Below, in pieces: positions 1-7,423 of a stretch of DNA of 64,000 nucleotides. Source of the DNA: Chitinophaga flava (GTDB taxonomy: Bacteria > Bacteroidota > Bacteroidia > Chitinophagales > Chitinophagaceae); NCBI RefSeq assembly GCF_003308995.1, contig NZ_QFFJ01000001.1, positions 3,720,001-3,784,000 of the forward strand. The letters run 5' to 3'. Within the stretch, counting starts at the first letter, position 1, and every line of letters begins with the position of its first letter. The notes beneath the pieces were generated by a model that was not told where the DNA came from, ran no database searches, and saw only the letters and a program-made list of their open reading frames with translations. The position numbers and the translations under genes are program-made.

Positions 1-765
1 GTACAGATCCTGACAAAGTTCGGCATGCGTTGGGACCTAGCTCAAGGTGACTTCGCTTTCAAAAGTCAGAACAACCACGGCAAAGACATCGATATTTACA
101 AGTATGCCGGCAAAGCCAGTATCATCAAGGAATGTGAGGACAGCCTTCGTCGGTTGGGTACAGATTATATTGACCTCTACCAGATACATTGGCCAGATTC
201 CACAACACCTATTGCGGAATCCATGGATACAGTTGAAACGTTGATCAAACAAGGAAAGGTTCGTTATGCCGGCGTTTGCAACTATAATGCTGATCAGCTG
301 CAGGAAGCCCGTCAGCATGTACATCTGGTATCTGATCAGGTCCCCTACAGTATGGTGAAACGGGATATTGAAGCTGTTGATCTGCCGTATTGCATAGATA
401 ATGGTTTGTCGGTGTTGGCATATAGTCCGTTGGAAAGAGGACTGTTGACTGGTAAAATGAAGCCAGGCCATCAGTTTGCGCCTGGAGATCACCGGGCAGG
501 TCTCTATTTCTATAAGGATGAAAATCTGAAAAGAACTAACGCTTTTCTGGAAAAACTCCATCCACTGGCAGTTGCTAAAAATGCTTCCTTATCTCAACTT
601 GTTATTCGCTGGACGATTGAACAACCTGGTATCACCATTGCTCTGGTAGGTGCCCGGAACGCCGAACAAGCCCTGCAGAATGCCAAGGCAGCGGCTATAC
701 AGCTGACAAAAGAGGAGATTGTTTTTATTACTACAGAACTGAATAAGCTGGTGCTGGAAAAATAG
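1..765 (+). CDS. Aldo/keto reductase, 5' end missing
   Basis: NAD(P)H-dependent oxidoreductase of the aldo/keto reductase (TIM barrel) family. The reading frame is open from base 1, where it reads VQILTKFG, so the gene starts upstream of the window. The Lys of ILTK matches the family's catalytic lysine and the His of LYQIHWPD the catalytic histidine; the catalytic Asp and Tyr would lie in the missing part. GKVRYAGVCNY and the C-terminal ALVGARNAEQ stretch are typical cofactor-binding segments. The substrate cannot be told from sequence. Family assignment is firm. Confidence 0.92.
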   Translation, partial: VQILTKFGMRWDLAQGDFAFKSQNNHGKDIDIYKYAGKASIIKECEDSLRRLGTDYIDLYQIHWPDSTTPIAESMDTVETLIKQGKVRYAGVCNYNADQLQEARQHVHLVSDQVPYSMVKRDIEAVDLPYCIDNGLSVLAYSPLERGLLTGKMKPGHQFAPGDHRAGLYFYKDENLKRTNAFLEKLHPLAVAKNASLSQLVIRWTIEQPGITIALVGARNAEQALQNAKAAAIQLTKEEIVFITTELNKLVLEK

Positions 766-770
766 TTCAC

Positions 771-831
771 CCGGATTTGTTGTCAAGTGTTTGTACAAAT
801 CCGGTGTGTTTGTACAAACACTTGATAACAA
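771..831 (+). terminator. Long hairpin with a competing alternative stem, downstream of the aldo/keto reductase
   Basis: Arms 784-799 and 809-824 are perfect 16-bp inverted repeats (CAAGTGTTTGTACAAA and its complement) with a 9-nt loop. Pairing extends outwards to 777/831 with one G-T pair. A second stem, CCGGATTTGT (771-780) with ACAAATCCGG (795-804), uses the same bases, so the two folds exclude each other. No clean T-tract follows. It is probably the end of the upstream transcript. Confidence 0.5.
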
Positions 832-1143
832 GTTATAAGAACTTTTTGGATAGAATAAGGCTGAAGCTAACGTTTAAAACGTTTTTACAGGCTGTACTTT
901 AAATATAATAGTATTTTCTTATTTTGCATCGACAATTTTTCCAAACAGGCATATCTGGAACCATAAATATTATCTTTTTTGAATAAGCAGCATTAAATAA
1001 TGAAATTCAAATGCAACGCGGATAATTACTAAAAAACAGATGGATTAAACCCGGATTTACATCATGCTCCGGAAGGAAGGAGCAGAAGTTATGGGTATAC
1101 CTTAATGCCAAAATATATCACTCCTTTTTATAGATAAGAGATC
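832..1143. other. A+T-rich intergenic stretch
   Basis: About 310 bases without a credible gene, strongly A+T rich, separating the aldo/keto reductase from the glycosyltransferase. GGAAGGAAGGAG at about 1071-1082 is purine rich but lies 60 bases before the next start, too far to be its ribosome site. I see no RNA gene or convincing promoter. Confidence 0.5.
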
Positions 1144-2070
1144 ATGACAGCGTACAAAACACCTATATTGTTTTTGATTTTTAACAGACCAGATGTTACT
1201 GCAAGGGTTTTTGACGTTGTAAGTAAATTAAAACCAACAAAATTATACATTGCTGCAGATGGTCCCAGAGCTGACAAGGAAGGCGAAGCGCAACTATGTC
1301 AGCAAACAAGGGATGTTGTTAGCCAAATAGACTGGCCTTGTGAAGTTGCTTATTTGTACAGAGAAAAAAACCTGGGTTGTAAAGTTGCGGTAAGTACAGC
1401 AATATCCTGGTTTTTTGAGCATGAGGAAGAAGGGATCATTCTTGAAGATGATTGTTTGCCCAATGCAACTTTTTTCCGTTTTTGTGAAACGATGCTCGCC
1501 AAATATAGGAACGATACAAGGATTATGCACATCGGAGGAACCAATTTCCAAAACGGCATAACTCGTGGCAATGCTTCTTATTATTTCTCCAGACTTTGTC
1601 ATGTATGGGGATGGGCTACATGGAAAAGAGCATGGTTAAACTATGATATCCAACTGAAAGATTGGGCGGAAATTATGTCCAATGATCTTTTAGTATCTAT
1701 TATACCTGATTCCAAACTGCGACGTGTATACAAAACTATTTTTGAAACTACTGCTCAGAATAAAATAAATACCTGGGATTATCAATGGGTGTATTCAGTA
1801 TGGAAGAATAATGGCCTTAGTATTATCCCCAACCAAAACCTGGTAAGCAATATTGGCTTTGGGCAGGGAGGAACTCATACCATGGACACGGATAGTGTTT
1901 TTGCCAATAATGCGACTACTGAATTGACTGAGATAAAACATCCTGAGATATACTTACCATGTCTGGAGGCAGATGAGAAGACATTGCTGGACAGTTTTAA
2001 ATATTATCTCAGTTTGAAAGGGAGGTTGATGGAAAATCTCGGTAAGCTAAAAAAATCGCTGTTAACGTAA
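1144..2070 (+). CDS. Glycosyltransferase (GT2-like, nucleotide-diphospho-sugar transferase)
   Basis: 308-residue cytoplasmic glycosyltransferase, probably adding a sugar to a surface glycan. The N-terminal beta strand PILFLIFNRPD and the acidic metal/sugar-nucleotide motif ILEDDCLP (about residues 99-106) are visible, followed by YYFSRLCHVWGWATWKRAW, a conserved block of this family. It is closely paralogous to the gene at 45893-46855, with the same motifs in the same order. The coding sequence is much richer in A+T than the B12 or susCD genes, suggesting separate ancestry. The methyltransferase follows after 22 bp, so they are probably co-transcribed. Sugar and acceptor are unknown. Confidence 0.85.
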   Translation: MTAYKTPILFLIFNRPDVTARVFDVVSKLKPTKLYIAADGPRADKEGEAQLCQQTRDVVSQIDWPCEVAYLYREKNLGCKVAVSTAISWFFEHEEEGIILEDDCLPNATFFRFCETMLAKYRNDTRIMHIGGTNFQNGITRGNASYYFSRLCHVWGWATWKRAWLNYDIQLKDWAEIMSNDLLVSIIPDSKLRRVYKTIFETTAQNKINTWDYQWVYSVWKNNGLSIIPNQNLVSNIGFGQGGTHTMDTDSVFANNATTELTEIKHPEIYLPCLEADEKTLLDSFKYYLSLKGRLMENLGKLKKSLLT

Positions 2071-2092
2071 TTTCTGCATATAAATTTCTTGT

Positions 2093-2884
2093 ATGAATTG
2101 TCGTATTTGTTGCACCGATTCCCAGGAGTATCTAAAACACCAGATATTAGGGAAATATGAAATCACCTATTACAAATGTCCTGTGTGTCAATTCATACAG
2201 ACAGAAAGTCCTTTTTGGCTAAATGAAGCTTATGAAAGTGCAATTACCTCACTGGATTTAGGGCTGTTGTCCCGGAACAATTATACCGTGCCGATCACTA
2301 ATTCCATTTTGCATCGCTTTTTTGATATACGAAAAAAGTTTGTGGATTATGGTGGCGGTTATGGTGTCTTTGTGAGGTTAATGCGGGATAAAGGACTGGA
2401 TTTTTATAGGCAGGATATGTATTGCGAAAATGTTTTCGCCAAGCACTTTGATCTTCAGGATGCTCCACAAGACCAGCGGTTTGAGTTACTCACCGCATTT
2501 GAAGTCTTCGAGCACCTTGTGGACCCTGTTGCAGAACTGGAGAAAATGCTTAAGCTCAGTGACAATATACTTTTTAGTACAGAACTGCAGCCACGGCCTG
2601 ATGTCAATGTTGAAAACTGGTGGTACTTTGTGCCGGAAACAGGGCAACACGTTTCCTTATATTCCCAGCACTCACTTGAAATGCTCGCCCAAAAATTTTC
2701 ACTTAACTATTATACCAATAACATAAATATTCATCTTTTCACTAAAAAGAAGATTAATGAAAAGATGTTTTCCTTGCTGACAAAATATAAAGTAAGTAAA
2801 GCTTATAATTTGGTATTCTCCAGGCAGCCATCTCTACTTCCTGTTGATTTCTCTAATGTTAGAGCCCGGTTAAACAGTAAATAG
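2093..2884 (+). CDS. Class I SAM-dependent methyltransferase with N-terminal zinc-binding motif
   Basis: 263 residues. The N-terminus has two cysteine pairs, CRIC (3-6) and CPVC (about 30-33), a likely zinc knuckle as in some sugar and small-molecule methyltransferases. The SAM-binding motif I is VDYGGGYGVFVRLM, followed by an acidic strand and FEVFEHLVDP, typical of the Methyltransf_23 type. It lies 22 bp after the glycosyltransferase and probably modifies the same glycan or a related small molecule. It is A+T rich like its neighbour. The fold assignment is secure; the substrate is not known. Confidence 0.85.
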   Translation: MNCRICCTDSQEYLKHQILGKYEITYYKCPVCQFIQTESPFWLNEAYESAITSLDLGLLSRNNYTVPITNSILHRFFDIRKKFVDYGGGYGVFVRLMRDKGLDFYRQDMYCENVFAKHFDLQDAPQDQRFELLTAFEVFEHLVDPVAELEKMLKLSDNILFSTELQPRPDVNVENWWYFVPETGQHVSLYSQHSLEMLAQKFSLNYYTNNINIHLFTKKKINEKMFSLLTKYKVSKAYNLVFSRQPSLLPVDFSNVRARLNSK

Positions 2885-2925
2885 GCAGGAAGCCTTGCTA
2901 TAATAATATTTTCATCTTTTAGTGG

Positions 2926-2981
2926 TGGGATTACTCATGTCCATATGGAAAAATCCATTGGATATTTGTAATCCCATTTTT
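2926..2981 (+). terminator. Terminator of the glycosyltransferase-methyltransferase pair
   Basis: Outer stem TGGGATTAC (2926-2934) with GTAATCCCA (2968-2976), inner stem ATGTCCA (2937-2943) with TGGATAT (2959-2965, one G-T pair), followed directly by TTTTTG. It reads as an intrinsic terminator on the plus strand. Confidence 0.6.
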
Positions 2982-3150
2982 GATATCGGTCTGTAGTCCG
3001 GTAGCCGGAAGGTTTGAAGAGGAACAGGATAAATTGGTATTGGGTGGGCAATTCCGTTTAAGCTGGCCACCAGCACGTTGTATGCTGCCGGTATGTACTG
3101 CGTGGATATCTCAATACAAAATGCGTATCTTATCTCTATATTGGTACGTT

Positions 3151-3888
3151 ATGCGTAAAATATCCCTGTCTGTATCTGTCCCGCATCCCTGCCAGCAACC
3201 CTGGGAAAAGATGGCACCCAATAGCGCAGGCCGCTATTGCAGCAACTGCAACAAAACAGTCGTCGATTTTTCTCAACTCTCCGATAACCAGATCATTAGT
3301 ATACTGGCTGATACTTCCAAGAGCCACTGTGGCCGTTTTAAGGCTTCTCAACTGGAGCGCGTCCTGATACAGAATAAAAAGTCTCCAGCCTTTATACCTG
3401 CCGCCATGCTGGGAACTGCCCTGGCAGCAAGCTTCGCCGCGGAAGGAGCATCCGCCATGCCCCGGGAACCTCATCCAATGGAGACACAGGTGGCAGACCA
3501 TGCTCCGGCGATAGCTACAAATGAAATCGCAGATACGGCTGTTGTCATTACCGGTAAAATAACGGATATGCAGGGTGTCCCAATTCCATTTGTATCGGTA
3601 AGGATTAAAAAGAGCCGTGTAGGCGTTATCGCTGATCCTGAAGGTAATTACCGTCTCACTGTGCCGGATAAGCTGGGCAAGAAGCCGCTGAAACTGATTT
3701 TCTCCTTTATAGGTTACAAAACGAAGGAAGTATTGCCAGAGGGAAAAAACCGTTTGGATATACAACTGCAGGACGATCCGAAATTACTGGATGAAGATGC
3801 GGTGATAGCAGGTGGGGTTGTAGCCGTCAGGCTAGGGTCCTGGCAAAAAGCAAAATATGCCTGGAGCCGGTTATGGAGTCACGGTTAA
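3151..3888 (+). CDS. Membrane-anchored four-cysteine / CarboxypepD_reg-like protein, copy 1
   Basis: 245 residues from the ATG at 3151. Upstream in-frame ATGs exist, but only this start lines up with the two paralogues. The N-terminal domain has cysteines at 14, 30, 33 and 60 (C-x15-C-x2-C-x26-C) around CNKTVVDFSQLSD and CGRF, which suggests a metal-binding or redox cytoplasmic domain. A hydrophobic segment follows (about 75-100). Next comes a carboxypeptidase-regulatory-like beta-sandwich (about 130-200, with GKITDMQGVPIPFVSV and DPEGNY), which would face the periplasm. The C-terminus is basic and Trp rich. The N-terminal domain is widespread in Bacteroidota but I know no experimental function for it. 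Confidence 0.8.
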   Translation: MRKISLSVSVPHPCQQPWEKMAPNSAGRYCSNCNKTVVDFSQLSDNQIISILADTSKSHCGRFKASQLERVLIQNKKSPAFIPAAMLGTALAASFAAEGASAMPREPHPMETQVADHAPAIATNEIADTAVVITGKITDMQGVPIPFVSVRIKKSRVGVIADPEGNYRLTVPDKLGKKPLKLIFSFIGYKTKEVLPEGKNRLDIQLQDDPKLLDEDAVIAGGVVAVRLGSWQKAKYAWSRLWSHG

Positions 3889-3917
3889 GCAGACCTCTTA
3901 AAATAAAATGTTCGTAT

Positions 3918-4589
3918 ATGCGTCCGTTATCATTGAAGATATCCGTTCCTCAACCATGTGCACAATCCTGGGATAGTATGTCTCCGGAAGGAGCCGGCCG
4001 TTTTTGTGGCAACTGTAATAAGGTGGTGGTGGATTTCACCGGACTTTCCGATAGCCAGATAGTAGAGATCTTATCGGATACTTCCAGCAGATATTGTGGC
4101 CGTTTTAACACCACACAGCTGGATCGTATGCTGGTAGCCGAAAAGCCAGCTGCTTCGTTATTGCCGGCAGTGATTATCACCGCCCTTTTGATGACAGCAG
4201 GAGGCGTAACAACCGCTACCCCAACCAACGCTATTGCTATTGATACAGTCCAGCACGTTACCGGTACGGTAAAAGATAACTCCGGCAATCCTCTGCCGGG
4301 AGCAACGGTTACTTTGAAAGGCACAGCATTCAAAGCCTTAACAGATAGTGTTGGAAATTATAAGCTTTCTGTACCGCCATCTCTGGCAGGAAAGGACCTG
4401 ATCCTTGTTTTTGCTTTTGTTGGATTTGACATACAGGAGATGCTGGTAAACGCACAATATCGGGAAGGGCATATGTTGAAAACTGAGCTGACATCCGCTA
4501 GAACAGGATTGACAGAAGTGGTAGTGTGTGAGCCTACCCGCTGGCAAAAATTAAGACATAAAAGTAAAAAGCTTTGGCGTTGGAAATAA
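3918..4589 (+). CDS. Membrane-anchored four-cysteine / CarboxypepD_reg-like protein, copy 2
   Basis: 223 residues, tandem paralogue of the gene at 3151 and 29 bp after it. Cysteines fall at 14, 30, 33 and 60 with identical spacing. The core reads CGNCNKVVVDFTGLSD and ends CGRF. A hydrophobic span (about 78-95, LLPAVIITALLM) is followed by a CarboxypepD_reg-like domain (GTVKDNSGNPLPGATV, DSVGNYKLSV). After it comes TGLTEVVV, resembling the EVVVT segment after the same domain in SusC-type receptors, then a basic tail ending KKLWRWK. The ATG at 3918 is chosen because it matches the paralogues. Function is unknown; co-transcription with copy 1 is likely. Confidence 0.8.
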   Translation: MRPLSLKISVPQPCAQSWDSMSPEGAGRFCGNCNKVVVDFTGLSDSQIVEILSDTSSRYCGRFNTTQLDRMLVAEKPAASLLPAVIITALLMTAGGVTTATPTNAIAIDTVQHVTGTVKDNSGNPLPGATVTLKGTAFKALTDSVGNYKLSVPPSLAGKDLILVFAFVGFDIQEMLVNAQYREGHMLKTELTSARTGLTEVVVCEPTRWQKLRHKSKKLWRWK

Positions 4590-4925
4590 AAGTTAGTTGA
4601 ATGGCTGCTTAAAAAGCATGTCTGTAGCGTGAACTACCGGAGACGTATATACGTTTATTTATTGTTTTTCTACTTTCTTTAACCTTTCATTCAGTGTTGT
4701 AATTTATTCCTGTTGCTGAATAATATACAGGGTCAGTTCCTCTACTTTTTTAAACAGCATAGTCGGGCCAGTCAGCAGCTGCATTGGTAATTTTTATTCT
4801 GTGAGTAGTGATATGGCTGGCTTTATTTGTATCATCATTGTTAAACAAATTGCCTCAAAACAGCCGCACTTTTCCCAAGTGTCCCTGACAAAATCCCTTA
4901 TCTTTAAGAATTGGTCAACTGGGTT
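4590..4925. other. Intergenic stretch between convergent genes
   Basis: About 336 bases between the second four-cysteine gene and the minus-strand SGNH hydrolase. I see no credible open frame, RNA gene, strong hairpin or repeat here. Confidence 0.5.
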
Positions 4926-5714
4926 TTAATTAGCCATTTTACTTAAGTTAATATGATCTTTGATTAAAAAGGTCTCTGATTGATTTAGTGTAGATAGTTC
5001 ATTAAATATTGATTGCAGCTTATTAGCTACCTGCATATGACCTTCCTTGTTGAGGTGGACCCCATCCTGAAAATACGTCCTTTTAAGAGGGATTAGTGCA
5101 TGCGAATCTATATACCTGACCTTCTTATTCTTGAAGTCATAGTTCTTAATAAAATCAACTGCAGATTTTCTTGATTTTTGAGTGAACCTATCTAATGAAG
5201 GGAGTGGTGGTAAAAGAATGATGTTATAATTCAACTGATCTAATATATCTATGAATTGTTTCAGCTCTACTTCCCTTTGTTGCATATTCTTTTTTGTGAA
5301 GGACAAAAAAGAATCAAATGCTAATTTTAGTGAGGAATAAACCAATATTTTAAAATACTTTGGTTTGGAGACCACTGTTGCTCCGGGAGGGTAGGGGATA
5401 GCTGGACTGGTTTCGCCGCCTACCTTCTTCTCCTGTTTGATTTTCAGATAAGAGAATAGTTTTGCTCTGAGATTGATTGTGAATTCGTGATTCCCCAACT
5501 GTATCAATAGGATATCAGGAGAAAATTCATGAATATTGTTGGCTTCCTGAAAAAACTTTTTTAATGAAACATAAGCCTGTGTTTTTTTTACAAACGTGAT
5601 TTGCTCAGAATTAACAGAGGACATCAGAACGTCTACAAAATTATCCTTCTGATTCTGCAGGCCATAGCCGGCAATGTGACAACCTCCAATTACCTGGATT
5701 TTAGTGATCTTCAT
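4926..5714 (-). CDS. SGNH/GDSL-type hydrolase
   Basis: 262 residues. The family's blocks are recognisable though divergent. Block I is replaced by VIGGCHIAGYG near the N-terminus, block III is LIQLGNHEF (Asn-x-x-x), and block V is DGVHLNKEGH, giving the catalytic Asp-x-x-His. The usual block I serine is not obvious, so catalysis may differ. Relatives of this type remove or transfer acyl groups on surface polysaccharides. There is no signal peptide, so it is probably cytoplasmic. The gene is markedly A+T rich compared with the region after 6100, like the genes at 1144-2884. Confidence 0.75.
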   Translation of the reverse strand: MKITKIQVIGGCHIAGYGLQNQKDNFVDVLMSSVNSEQITFVKKTQAYVSLKKFFQEANNIHEFSPDILLIQLGNHEFTINLRAKLFSYLKIKQEKKVGGETSPAIPYPPGATVVSKPKYFKILVYSSLKLAFDSFLSFTKKNMQQREVELKQFIDILDQLNYNIILLPPLPSLDRFTQKSRKSAVDFIKNYDFKNKKVRYIDSHALIPLKRTYFQDGVHLNKEGHMQVANKLQSIFNELSTLNQSETFLIKDHINLSKMAN

Positions 5715-5944
5715 TTTGTTAATAAAATTTAATATAGCTATGAGCTATTGGGTGGGGAATTAATAATTTATTAACATCGTTTTTGGTAAGACTACTCAAA
5801 CATCATTAAGTTTAATACATGTTTAAGCTGGTACCGGGATCACAACCGGAATTGTTTCGAAGATATCCAGGACGGTGGTCGTTTATTCCTTAAATATTTA
5901 ATGAAAAGTGGTATCGCAGATAGGGCTCTTTCCTCTGTAAAAGA

Positions 5945-5980
5945 AAAACGCCCAATTCCAGTGAAGCTGAAATTGGGCGG
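5945..5980 (-). terminator. Terminator of tRNA-Arg(CCG)
   Basis: CGCCCAATT (5949-5957) pairs with AATTGGGCG (5971-5979). Read on the minus strand, the stem is followed by GTTTTTCTTTT. It is a textbook intrinsic terminator directly after the tRNA. Confidence 0.85.
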
Positions 5981-5993
5981 ATTAAGTTTTTGG

Positions 5994-6065
5994 TAGCCTC
6001 GTCAAGAATCGAACTTGAATCTGGAGCTTCGGAAACTCTTATACTATCCATTGTACTACGAGGCC
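5994..6065 (-). tRNA. tRNA-Arg (anticodon CCG)
   Basis: A 72-base cloverleaf on the minus strand. The acceptor stem is GGCCTCG with CGAGGCT (G-U at the first pair), the T arm is TCAAG-TTCGATT-CTTGA, and the anticodon loop is TTCCGAA, giving CCG, which reads CGG. The last anticodon-stem pair is A-C. CCA is not part of the mature gene as folded. It closely resembles tRNA-Arg(CCT) at 50464 in the D arm (AATGGATAG), acceptor layout and downstream terminator. Confidence 0.85.
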
Positions 6066-6111
6066 AAGGGAACGCGAAGTTACATTTTCCCTTCTAAAAT
6101 CCCAAATTACA

Positions 6112-6678
6112 TTAAAGATTGATATTACTTTTAAAAATCTTGACGGCAATTGCCAGCAGGATAACCCCGAAAAACTTACGCAATACCATCAGTCCGGCCT
6201 TGCCCAGTAAGCGTTCTATGTAGTTGAGGCTGCGCAGCACAATAAATACGATGATCAGATTGAGCAGGATACCAGCCAGGATATTGTACTCCCCGAAATT
6301 GGCTTTGAGCGACATAATGGTGGTGAGGGTCCCGGAACCGGCTATCATAGGGAAAGCAATCGGTACGATACTGCCCGATTTAACGTCCTGGCCGCTCTTG
6401 AAAAGTTCAAGTCCCAGGATCATCTCCAGGCCGATTACAAAAATGACGATGGAACCGGCTACCGCAAATGAGTGCACGTCTACGCTGAATAGCCGCAGGA
6501 ATTTCTCTCCTACCAGCAGAAATAATACCATCAGGAATCCGGATGCCAGTGTGGCCTTACCGGCATCAATATGCCCCAGCTTTTCCTTCAGGGACACCAG
6601 CACGGGGATAGACCCCACAATATCAATAACCGCAAAAAGAGTAAAAGCGATAGCTAGGATTTGGTCGATACTGAACAT
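6112..6678 (-). CDS. MarC family integral membrane protein
   Basis: 188 residues with about six hydrophobic helices. It begins with the typical MarC pattern (FTLFAVIDIVGSIPVLVSL) and has the conserved IAFPMIAGSGTLTTIMSL loop in the middle. The family was named for the E. coli mar locus, but its transport function is not established. It is divergent from the XRE-cupin regulator, with only 38 bp between the starts, so their promoters must lie close together or overlap. Confidence 0.9.
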   Translation of the reverse strand: MFSIDQILAIAFTLFAVIDIVGSIPVLVSLKEKLGHIDAGKATLASGFLMVLFLLVGEKFLRLFSVDVHSFAVAGSIVIFVIGLEMILGLELFKSGQDVKSGSIVPIAFPMIAGSGTLTTIMSLKANFGEYNILAGILLNLIIVFIVLRSLNYIERLLGKAGLMVLRKFFGVILLAIAVKIFKSNINL

Positions 6679-6690
6679 GCAGCAAATATA

Positions 6691-6698
6691 TATCTTTG
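6691..6698 (+). promoter_or_regulatory. -7 promoter element for the XRE-cupin gene
   Basis: TATCTTTG is an exact match to the Bacteroidota -7 consensus TAnnTTTG, 18 bp before the ATG at 6717, giving a very short leader. No clear TTG element sits at the usual 19-bp distance. Confidence 0.5.
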
Positions 6699-6716
6699 TC
6701 TCTAAGAGCGACCTAT

Positions 6717-7301
6717 ATGACGGAGGATATCATTATTCAGATCAGTAACAAGATCAAGGAAAAACGGAAAGCCAAAGGCATTACCATTCAGGAACTGGCA
6801 GACAAAGCAGATGTCAGCAAAGGACTCATCTCCCAGATAGAGAACAATCGTACCGTGCCATCCCTGCTGGTGCTCATCAACATTATCCGGGCACTCAACC
6901 TTGATATGAACGAGTTTTTTAATGAAATAGACCAGCATTCCCAGCAGGCTAAGGTCATCATCAAACAGAAATCATCCTACCAGGAATTCGAAAAAGAGCC
7001 TGCCAAAGGATTTCAGTACAAAAGAGTTCTCACCAAAAATGTGAAGAACTTCCCCGTGGATATCGTTATCCTCGAACTGAAAAAAGGCGCCCGCCGCTCC
7101 CAGATCGTTAAAACCGACGCCTACGAGTATAAATATATTATCAAAGGCTCCGTCGAATACCTCATCGATAACGAAAAATATATTCTGGAAGAAGGGGATT
7201 CCCTCTTTTTCGATGGCCGCCTTGGACACAAACCCGCCAATATAGGCGAGGATACCGCTCAAATCCTCGTCGTGTATTTCTTCCTCGACAGTGATAAATA
7301 G
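6717..7301 (+). CDS. XRE family transcriptional regulator with C-terminal cupin domain
   Basis: 194 residues from the ATG at 6717; the in-frame TTG at 6696 lies inside the promoter element. The N-terminal helix-turn-helix (about 8-62) shows ELADKADVSKGLISQIENNRTVPSL, with the recognition helix in the SKGLISQIE segment. The C-terminal half (about 105-190) is a cupin barrel (KGSVEYLIDNEKYILEEGDSL), which in this family usually binds a small-molecule effector. It ends 122 bp before susC and points the same way, so it may control that uptake pair or the divergent marC gene. Neither target is proven by the sequence. Confidence 0.9.
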   Translation: MTEDIIIQISNKIKEKRKAKGITIQELADKADVSKGLISQIENNRTVPSLLVLINIIRALNLDMNEFFNEIDQHSQQAKVIIKQKSSYQEFEKEPAKGFQYKRVLTKNVKNFPVDIVILELKKGARRSQIVKTDAYEYKYIIKGSVEYLIDNEKYILEEGDSLFFDGRLGHKPANIGEDTAQILVVYFFLDSDK

Positions 7302-7330
7302 TAAACCTTCCTGACTTTCATATACAAATA

Positions 7331-7387
7331 CTTAACGTTAATTTTAGTATAACTTAACATTTCCATCATATTCGAACCTAACCTTTG
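7331..7387 (+). promoter_or_regulatory. susC promoter with tandem LytTR-like boxes
   Basis: Two 9-mers, CTTAACGTT (7331-7339) and CTTAACATT (7353-7361), start 22 bp apart. AACCTTTG, a near-consensus -7 element, occupies 7380-7387. On the minus strand the first box reads AACGTTAAG, which fits the LytTR half-site consensus at every position. The second box covers the place where a -33 element would be, and none is visible, which suits an activator-dependent promoter. The same arrangement recurs at 12356. Confidence 0.5.
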
Positions 7388-7423
7388 CACAGTAATCAAA
7401 ATTACCCCCTAATCTAAATTGCT

